From positions 1 to 22,122 of the forward strand of contig CADDYT010000105.1 of the NCBI GenBank assembly GCA_902810755.1: DNA of 22,122 bases, given 5' to 3'. The DNA is from Chloroflexota bacterium (GTDB lineage: Bacteria > Chloroflexota > Ktedonobacteria > Ktedonobacterales > Ktedonobacteraceae). Positions 18,501-22,122 of the stretch are shown piece by piece. The first letter of the stretch is position 1, and every line of letters begins with the position of its first letter. Below the pieces are notes generated by a model. The model was given only the letters and a program-made list of their open reading frames with translations, did no database searches and had not been told where the DNA came from. The translations under genes were made by a program, and so were the position numbers.

Positions 18501-19062
18501 CCGGCTTACCTTGAATCTGCTCAGGCGCCATGTAATACGGGGTACCGAGCTTATCCTGCGTCTTCAACGCGCTCGAAGTTTCATACACAATCGCAATGCC
18601 AAAGTCACTGAGCCGGACGTTATCATGCTCATCGAGCAACATGTTCTCCGGCTTGACATCGCGATGAATCACCTTATGTTTGTGAGCATGCTGTAACGCA
18701 CTGGCGACCTGTTTCACGTAGGGAAGAATTTCCAGGGGAGCGCATCGTGTTCCAGCCGGATAACGCTGCCGCAACGCCGCAGGCATGTACTCCATAACAA
18801 GGTAGGGAATGCCGGTACTCTCCTGAATGCCATAATCGATGACCGAGATAATGTTTTCATGTTTAAGCCGGACAATCGTTTGAGCTTCTCCCCGAAATCT
18901 TTCTTCGTCATCGCTTGATAGATGTACCTGGTGCAAAACTTTGATAGCGGCCTGAGTCTTGAGGTGTATATGCTCCCCTAGATATACCACCGCATATCCA
19001 CCCGCCCCCAGCCGACGAAGAATGCGATATCGTCCCAGTTGCTTGCCTGTAAGATCGCTCAT
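15550..19062 (-). CDS. Ser/Thr protein kinase fused to NB-ARC ATPase and TPR repeats
   Basis: A 1170-aa soluble fusion. Residues 11-270 form a Hanks-type kinase with all key residues: glycine loop GAGGYAVV (19-26), K41 in 'AAIKVL', catalytic HRDVKPEN (133-140), DFG (153-155) and APE (179-181). A Ser/Thr/Pro-rich linker (about 275-320) leads to an NB-ARC/STAND ATPase with Walker A GLGGIGKT (354-361), 'WLLIIDNIED', 'LTTRTQ' and 'GLPLALDQAGAYI'. The C-terminal half holds kinesin-light-chain-type TPRs with the recurring 'HP' (LGxxHPxxA) signature. No transmembrane helix or PASTA domain is present, so it is not a cell-wall-sensing PknB. A sensible model is ligand binding by the TPRs, ATP-driven oligomerisation, then kinase activation. 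The frame opens at 19092, but the ATG at 19062 is preferred because GAGGAG lies 9 nt upstream. An (AE)n(PE)n tract interrupts the region before the TPRs. Confidence 0.94.
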   Translation of the reverse strand: MSDLTGKQLGRYRILRRLGAGGYAVVYLGEHIHLKTQAAIKVLHQVHLSSDDEERFRGEAQTIVRLKHENIISVIDYGIQESTGIPYLVMEYMPAALRQRYPAGTRCAPLEILPYVKQVASALQHAHKHKVIHRDVKPENMLLDEHDNVRLSDFGIAIVYETSSALKTQDKLGTPYYMAPEQIQGKPVFASDQYSLGVVVYELLCGRRPFTGGFAGLLHQHEHSVPPSLRERVPSLSADIEQVVLKALAKDPEERYASISDFALAFEQACSQGQDDNSTQRLALTSTSLPQPPVSAANERARPKVATPPEDSSVTWNVPYRRNPFFTGRAEILASLHESFCSKKTALKTQALSGLGGIGKTQIALEYAYRYHREYQYILWVRGDTREKMLADVSALAPLLDLKERTGQEQRRIVEAVRTWLREHMKWLLIIDNIEDLRLVQNFLPAGGRGHILLTTRTQTTGNIAHCIDLPEMTLEESTLFLLKRTKRVELDAQEASHPDLQKAQDIARVLGGLPLALDQAGAYIEETGCSFANYLCRFQSQHKKLLNMRGSFDSGHPASVAATFASSFDRVEKISPAAIELLRFCSFLHPDAIPEDLIINGAAELGPMLQSLTTDPILLDEILVLLRKFSLLHRHADTGTLSVHRLVQLVLQNRMNEKTQRTWVERTLRAVNHALPDVGEFSHWSLVKQYMPHVQQCVVHIKKWQISSPEAARLLEQAGSYLQLQAQFDSSFALFEQAAQMRVSSAAEAEAEAEPEPEATIAALMHFFWHYYYQGRYAEAEQSIRRALSFLRQTSAADRQSLAVCLGSIAHLYYRQGKYNQAEEYFLEALVIYEQSVGLLHPSAVCIYSGLGDVALALARFERAEKFFSDALALWQQMPEPQHPLLATVFSGMARLSLALAKYAQAEQYLQQARNHLEQTLQSPHPALAANLNDRALLLIAQGKYASQEEKAQIESLLKQALTMVEETVGLQHPVAGSIFDTLGTLCFLYGDYPMAEQYLQKAQSIREQTLGMEHPDVLTTCNNLADVYRKVPGKQSIAEALYSDTLDLRIRLLGAEHPAVARTQLGMAQLYYDDQEPDMYILAEGLYQKALAINEKALGEEHPAVARCLFGLAIINFWKWKKLDVAEAYILQALAIYKKAQIPNHPDVAAIRKTYASLQVVIKRHQKK
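16784..16825. repeat. Hexanucleotide tandem repeat inside the kinase gene
   Basis: Seven units of 6 bp on the plus strand: one gcctcc, two ggctcc, three gcctcc and a final gccgcc. On the coding strand they give alternating Ala-Glu then Pro-Glu dipeptides just ahead of the TPR array. Because the unit is 6 bp, gain or loss of copies keeps the frame. Confidence 0.9.
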
Positions 19063-19133
19063 CTGCGAATACTCCTCATTCCAGAATCCCATTTTTTGCT
19101 CTGTATTGAAATTGAAAAGAGAGAAAGATGCAC

Positions 19134-19149
19134 ACAGAAATGTTTCTGT
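19134..19149. promoter_or_regulatory. Palindromic operator candidate in the kinase leader
   Basis: A perfect 7-bp inverted repeat with a 2-bp spacer (acagaaa-tg-tttctgt) lies about 15-30 nt downstream of the predicted transcription start and 72 nt before the kinase ATG. A bound repressor there would block transcription. It is too tightly spaced for a stable RNA hairpin and has no T-tract, so a DNA-binding site is the better reading. Confidence 0.4.
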
Positions 19150-19169
19150 AATACACTGGCAGCCGCTTT

Positions 19170-19198
19170 ATCATAGCTGATTCGTACAGTAAACACAA
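19170..19198 (-). promoter_or_regulatory. Candidate sigma70-type promoter of the kinase gene
   Basis: On the minus strand TTGTGT (19193-19198), 17 bp and TATGAT (19170-19175, 5 of 6 to consensus). The start would be near 19163, about 100 nt before the ATG. It lies in the 159-bp gap after the hypothetical gene ending at 19222. No terminator was recognised there. Confidence 0.5.
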
Positions 19199-19221
19199 CA
19201 AAACGGAACAAGAGTACCATA

Positions 19222-19773
19222 TCAGGAAAGCGAATCCAGCATTTCGCGGATGAAGCCGATGGCGACGGAGAGCCAGTCGAAGGATTGTGTCCAGGCCACC
19301 CATTCGCGCTGCGTGGGCCAGCCGGGTCTGTAGCGGGGAATCATTTCTTTCGGCATCACTATAGCCCGGCGTGTTCCCTCGCCGAGGCCGCCGGGGGTGA
19401 TGCGCACGGAGAGGTTGAAGACGTTCTCCTTCGGCAGGCGCGCTTTCCAGTCGGGCATGGATTTCAAGAGCGGCTCGCGCCGCCACGACGTATAGACGGC
19501 AGGGTCTTCGGGCGCGCCGCTTTGCGACCGGCGCAGCGTAATCACCTGTCCCACGACGGCGGAGCGGTCCCATTCCGGGAAGCGCAGCCAGACAGAATAG
19601 CGGTACTCGTCAAGGCCGAGAGCGGTAATGAAGGCGCGGTAGCCCTCGCGTTCGATACGCCGCTCGGTATCGCTCTGCCAGAGGCTGACCATCGCATCCA
19701 GTCGTTTCTTCTTATCTTCTTCGCTCAATTTCGCGAACGGCCCGCTATCAGGCGGGTAGGATCGTTGTTGCAT
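19222..19773 (-). CDS. Hypothetical protein overlapping the pseudouridine synthase gene
   Basis: An unrecognised 183-aa soluble protein starting MQQRSYPPDS. A charged helical start (KLSEEDKKKRLDAM) is followed by a Trp- and Arg-rich, probably beta-rich core ('YRYSVWLRFPEWDRSAVVG', 'NVFNLSVRITPGGLG') and a final helix. No signal peptide, membrane helix or known catalytic motif was seen. The frame stays open to 19977, but the longer N-terminus is read antisense-like across the pseudouridine synthase and looks non-protein-like. The ATG at 19773 has GGGGG upstream and overlaps the synthase gene by 26 bp, which suggests translational coupling and co-transcription. Frame choice is supported by sensible amino-acid composition only. 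Confidence 0.65.
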   Translation of the reverse strand: MQQRSYPPDSGPFAKLSEEDKKKRLDAMVSLWQSDTERRIEREGYRAFITALGLDEYRYSVWLRFPEWDRSAVVGQVITLRRSQSGAPEDPAVYTSWRREPLLKSMPDWKARLPKENVFNLSVRITPGGLGEGTRRAIVMPKEMIPRYRPGWPTQREWVAWTQSFDWLSVAIGFIREMLDSLS

Positions 19774-20713
19774 GCACAACCCCCAGAGCAGATGGAAAGT
19801 AGTATTCCATCCAGACATATAAATCGTCGGCCAGCGGGGCAACAAAGACTGCCGGGTCGTTATCGGGATAGCGGCGCAGTTCCAGACGAGAGGCGTGGAG
19901 AAACTGGCGACGCAAAGCGGCCTGCGGCGTTCCCGGCATGGCAACAGGCGCGTAGATGGGATCGCCGACCAGCGCATAGCCGAGGGCCGCGAGATGCGCG
20001 CGAATCTGGTGCGTGCGCCCCGTCAGCAGCCGCACATCCAGCAAAGCAAAAGCTTCATCGTCGCTGATAGCCAGCAGGCGCACCAGCGTTGTGGCTGGCT
20101 GTCCCTGCGGCCCCACAATACAGCGCCGCCGGTCATCCGGGTCGCGCTGAAGCGGGCCAGAGAGCAGAAGTTCGTCCCCGCCTGCGGAAAAAAGCGAAAA
20201 AGGCAGTGCTTTCTCGCGCTCAACGGATGCACCGCTACTGGTACCAGTATGCCATGATACCATGAGTGGAGCGTGGGGACGCGCCCACTCCGGCGCTCCC
20301 CGCTGCACAACGGCCAGATAGCGTTTGACAATGCTGTGGGCCTCAAACTGGCGCACAAGATGGCGGCGCGCCACTTCGGTACGCGCCAGCGCAACCAGGC
20401 CAGATGTGTCTTTATCCAGCCGGTGCAACAGACAGGGACGCGGCAGCAGGCCATGCTCTTTCCGGTAACGCTCTCGCTGCTTCTCACGCAGCATCTCCTG
20501 AATATGGGCAGGCGCCCGCGCCCACTCCGGTCTGTCTGGCAAAGCAGGCGGTTGCCAGCCATCATCGCCCTGCTGCGCCAGATAGTCCAGCAAGGCATCC
20601 CACATCGTCCCCTCAGCATGCTTATAGGTGGGATGAATGACCAGCCCCGCTGGCTTATTGACGACCAGCAGGTGATGATCTTGATAGATAATCTGGATGC
20701 CAGCAAATTCCAT
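19748..20713 (-). CDS. RluA family pseudouridine synthase
   Basis: A 321-aa enzyme converting uridine to pseudouridine in rRNA or tRNA. The catalytic motif is 'HRLDKDTSGL' with D100 as the nucleophile. 'VVNKPAGLVIHPT' at the start and 'LTGRTHQIRAHLAALGY...GDPIY' near residue 260-280 complete the family signature. There is no N-terminal S4 domain, as in RluA/RluC-like short forms; the target position cannot be told. Two insertions are unusual: about 30 charged residues between 45 and 90, and a loop around 165-200. Both carry a PEWAR motif. The ATG at 20713 lacks a ribosome site. It also lies exactly at the predicted +1 of the promoter at 20720-20748, so the mRNA is probably leaderless. Confidence 0.92.
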   Translation of the reverse strand: MEFAGIQIIYQDHHLLVVNKPAGLVIHPTYKHAEGTMWDALLDYLAQQGDDGWQPPALPDRPEWARAPAHIQEMLREKQRERYRKEHGLLPRPCLLHRLDKDTSGLVALARTEVARRHLVRQFEAHSIVKRYLAVVQRGAPEWARPHAPLMVSWHTGTSSGASVEREKALPFSLFSAGGDELLLSGPLQRDPDDRRRCIVGPQGQPATTLVRLLAISDDEAFALLDVRLLTGRTHQIRAHLAALGYALVGDPIYAPVAMPGTPQAALRRQFLHASRLELRRYPDNDPAVFVAPLADDLYVWMEYYFPSALGVVHATTILPA

Positions 20714-20719
20714 GCCCTG

Positions 20720-20748
20720 AGTATAGGCGGCCGCGCCATTCCCGTCAA
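20720..20748 (-). promoter_or_regulatory. Sigma70-type promoter giving a leaderless pseudouridine synthase mRNA
   Basis: On the minus strand TTGACG (20743-20748), exactly 17 bp and TATACT (20720-20725) make one of the best promoters in the window. Six bases separate the -10 from the A of the ATG at 20713, so the predicted +1 is the A of the start codon. Confidence 0.7.
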
Positions 20749-20809
20749 GAGTTTACGACTATAAGAAAATCGTTCCATGTAGTGAAATTTCAGCAAGAGG
20801 GTTTATAAA

Positions 20810-20839
20810 TTGACAGGTATAAATCCCGCCAGCGATACT
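20810..20839 (+). promoter_or_regulatory. Sigma70-type promoter of the secreted phosphoesterase gene
   Basis: A perfect TTGACA (20810-20815), 18 bp and GATACT (20834-20839). Transcription would begin near 20846 with a leader of about 140 nt. It is divergent from the pseudouridine synthase promoter, whose -35 is about 60 bp away. The leader holds a hairpin cctttc-tg-gaaagg (20900-20913) that covers part of an AAAGGAGG, a 12-codon ORF (20917-20955) and a 5-bp stem (20941-20958) followed by a T-rich stretch. Confidence 0.6.
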
Positions 20840-20916
20840 ATAGTCAGTTCCTCAGCGGGCAGTTTCAAGTACAGGGGTGAGCTGTCGTCTGCATGTCGAC
20901 CTTTCTGGAAAGGAGG

Positions 20917-20955
20917 ATGATGCTTCGTTCTTTCGCCGACCAATCGTTTCTCTGA
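20917..20955 (+). CDS. Possible 12-codon leader peptide
   Basis: Two tandem ATGs directly follow the strongest Shine-Dalgarno sequence in the window (AAAGGAGG, 20909-20916, with spacing 0 or 3 nt). The frame reads MMLRSFADQSFL and stops at 20953-20955, 31 nt before the phosphoesterase start. The spacing is short for good initiation, and the AAAGG part can pair with the upstream cctttc. No stall motif or run of a single amino acid is present, so classic amino-acid attenuation is not indicated. It may be chance. Confidence 0.25.
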   Translation: MMLRSFADQSFL

Positions 20956-20986
20956 TTGTTCTTTTAACGGAAGGTAGGTGTATTTT

Positions 20987-22027
20987 ATGAGCAGCCAATC
21001 TGGCATTCGTTTTGTCGCCCGCACTATGCTTCAGGGAATAGTGCTGCTGGCCGTGCTGACACTCGTCTCATCGCAGGCATTTGCCGCCAGCGCGAACAGG
21101 GAGCAGAGCGCCTCCGGCCTGAAAAACTTCCAGCATGTGTTCGTCATCATGATGGAAAACACCGGCTATAGCACGCTGATCGGCAATCCGAACGCGCCCT
21201 GGATTAACCAGGCTGTAGAGACCTACGGGGTAGCGACGAACTACTATGGCGTCACCCACCCCAGCCAGCCCAACTACATTGCCGCCACCTCCGGCTCGAC
21301 CAACGGCGTTGCCGACGATAATGATACCACCATCAATGTATCTAACATCGTCGATCAGCTTGAGTCGCATGGGAAAACGTGGAGGGCATACATGCAGTCG
21401 TTGTCGCTCTGCACCACAAAACTGGATCATGCCTGCGGCAACCAGCTATATGAGCGCAAGCACGATCCGTTTGTCTCGTATCAGGATGTGCAGGATAACC
21501 CGGCTCGTATGGCGAACATCGTGGATTTCAGCCAGTTCTCCACCGACCTGGCGAACAACACCGTTCCCGATTACAGCTGGATCAGCCCCGACCAGTGCCA
21601 CGACATGCATGGGCGCGGCGGTGGCGGCTCCAGTGACCCCTGTGATTTCTCCAACGAGCAACTGCTGATCCAGGCAGGAGATACCTTCCTGAGCCAGACG
21701 GTCAGCGCGATTATGAATTCCCGCGCCTGGACGGGCAATTCCGTTATCTTCATCACCTGGGATGAGAGCGATTTCACGGGATCGGGCTTCAACGGCTTCG
21801 GTGATGATCGCGGCTGCTGTGATTCCGTACCGGGTCAGGGCGGCGGCAATGTCTTGACCATCACCATTTCTCATTCCGATCATGCTCCTCGTTCATCGAG
21901 CGTGGCCTACAACCACTACTCGATGCTTGCCACGATCGAGGGCGGCTGGGGGCTTGGCTGCCTGGCCTTCACCTGCGACACCGCCAATGTGCAGCCCATG
22001 AGCGACCTTGTTGGCCCGAAGGGCTAA
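20987..22027 (+). CDS. Secreted phosphoesterase (phospholipase C / acid phosphatase AcpA-like)
   Basis: A 346-aa exported protein. The signal peptide has a basic start, a hydrophobic core at residues 17-28 and an A-F-A cleavage site near residue 33. The mature protein fits the phosphoesterase family that includes bacterial phospholipase C and AcpA. Evidence is 'HVFVIMMENTGYS' (about 50-62), 'THPSQPNYIAATSG', 'VIFITWDESD' as the metal-site strand, a 'HSDHAPRSSS' segment and the closing 'YNHYSMLATIEGGWGL...MSDLV'. Expected role is release of phosphate from phosphomonoesters or phospholipids outside the cell. The exact substrate is unknown. A Gly-rich loop (GRGGGGSSDP) and paired Cys suggest disulfides. 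The ATG at 20987 is preferred to the GTG at 20978 because AGGTAGGTG lies 6 nt before it. It is the only confident plus-strand gene. After the stop, 22028-22122 shows a few GC-rich inverted repeats but no T-tract. Confidence 0.9.
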   Translation: MSSQSGIRFVARTMLQGIVLLAVLTLVSSQAFAASANREQSASGLKNFQHVFVIMMENTGYSTLIGNPNAPWINQAVETYGVATNYYGVTHPSQPNYIAATSGSTNGVADDNDTTINVSNIVDQLESHGKTWRAYMQSLSLCTTKLDHACGNQLYERKHDPFVSYQDVQDNPARMANIVDFSQFSTDLANNTVPDYSWISPDQCHDMHGRGGGGSSDPCDFSNEQLLIQAGDTFLSQTVSAIMNSRAWTGNSVIFITWDESDFTGSGFNGFGDDRGCCDSVPGQGGGNVLTITISHSDHAPRSSSVAYNHYSMLATIEGGWGLGCLAFTCDTANVQPMSDLVGPKG

Positions 22028-22122
22028 AAGGCCCGGTCTGTTTGTGCGGTAGCACGCGCAAGCGACAGGCCACACCCCGGAAGCGTTCACTGAAGCGGGG
22101 GGGCGAGCGCGAAGCAGGCCAG

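Noticed and set aside
19774..19977. Upstream extension of the hypothetical gene frame
   Set aside because: It lies inside the pseudouridine synthase gene and its translation is Arg/Pro/Ser-rich shadow-like sequence.
22021..22100. GC-rich inverted repeats after the phosphoesterase gene as a terminator
   Set aside because: Stems are only 4-5 bp and no T-run follows on the plus strand.
1..22122. CRISPR arrays, tRNA genes, insertion sequences or prophage genes
   Set aside because: No regularly spaced repeats, tRNA-like cloverleaf sequences, transposase motifs or phage structural genes were found by reading both strands.

Overview
This window reads as a piece of chromosome from a high-GC soil-type bacterium, most likely a filamentous Chloroflexota of the Ktedonobacteria group. 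That placement is an inference. It rests on large soluble proteins that combine an NB-ARC/STAND ATPase with TPR repeats and either a LuxR helix-turn-helix or a Ser/Thr kinase domain, on a MoxR/VWA pair of the type also found in Actinobacteria, and on secreted proteins with plain Sec signals. No 16S rRNA gene, tRNA gene, insertion sequence, integrase or CRISPR array was seen. Fourteen probable genes and one gene remnant cover nearly everything; all are on the minus strand except the last one.

Layout, left to right. 1-148 is non-coding and holds a long imperfect stem-loop (77-120). 149-1363 (-) is a secreted beta-propeller-like protein and 1459-3042 (-) an acyl-CoA/4-coumarate-CoA ligase-type enzyme. 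3236-5980 and 5990-8638 (-) are two paralogous STAND-TPR-LuxR regulators 9 bp apart, behind a good sigma70-type promoter at 8804-8832 and a leader with two possible small ORFs. 8876-15349 (-) is a run of seven closely spaced reading frames: MoxR-type AAA+ ATPase, VWA protein, RsmG (16S rRNA methyltransferase), metallophosphoesterase, SAM methyltransferase, GNAT acetyltransferase, and what looks like the C-terminal stub of a NUDIX hydrolase. It is preceded by a candidate promoter at 15471-15499. 15550-19062 (-) is a 1170-aa Ser/Thr kinase / NB-ARC / TPR fusion with its own candidate promoter and a palindrome in its leader. 19222-19773 (-) is a hypothetical gene overlapping the end of an RluA-family pseudouridine synthase (19748-20713, -). 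Facing away from these, 20987-22027 (+) encodes a secreted phosphoesterase.

How the parts work together (inference): three STAND-type signalling proteins (two DNA-binding, one kinase) lie within 16 kb of one another. MoxR and VWA are expected to act as one ATPase/adaptor machine and share a transcript with housekeeping RNA modification and small modifying enzymes. I see no textbook defence, secretion or biosynthetic cluster. The most notable items are the kinase-STAND-TPR fusion, a sigma70-type promoter placed so that the pseudouridine synthase mRNA should be leaderless, the doubled STAND-LuxR regulators with repeats built into their promoter, and the small-ORF-bearing leaders. All family calls come from reading motifs by eye; no database search was run.
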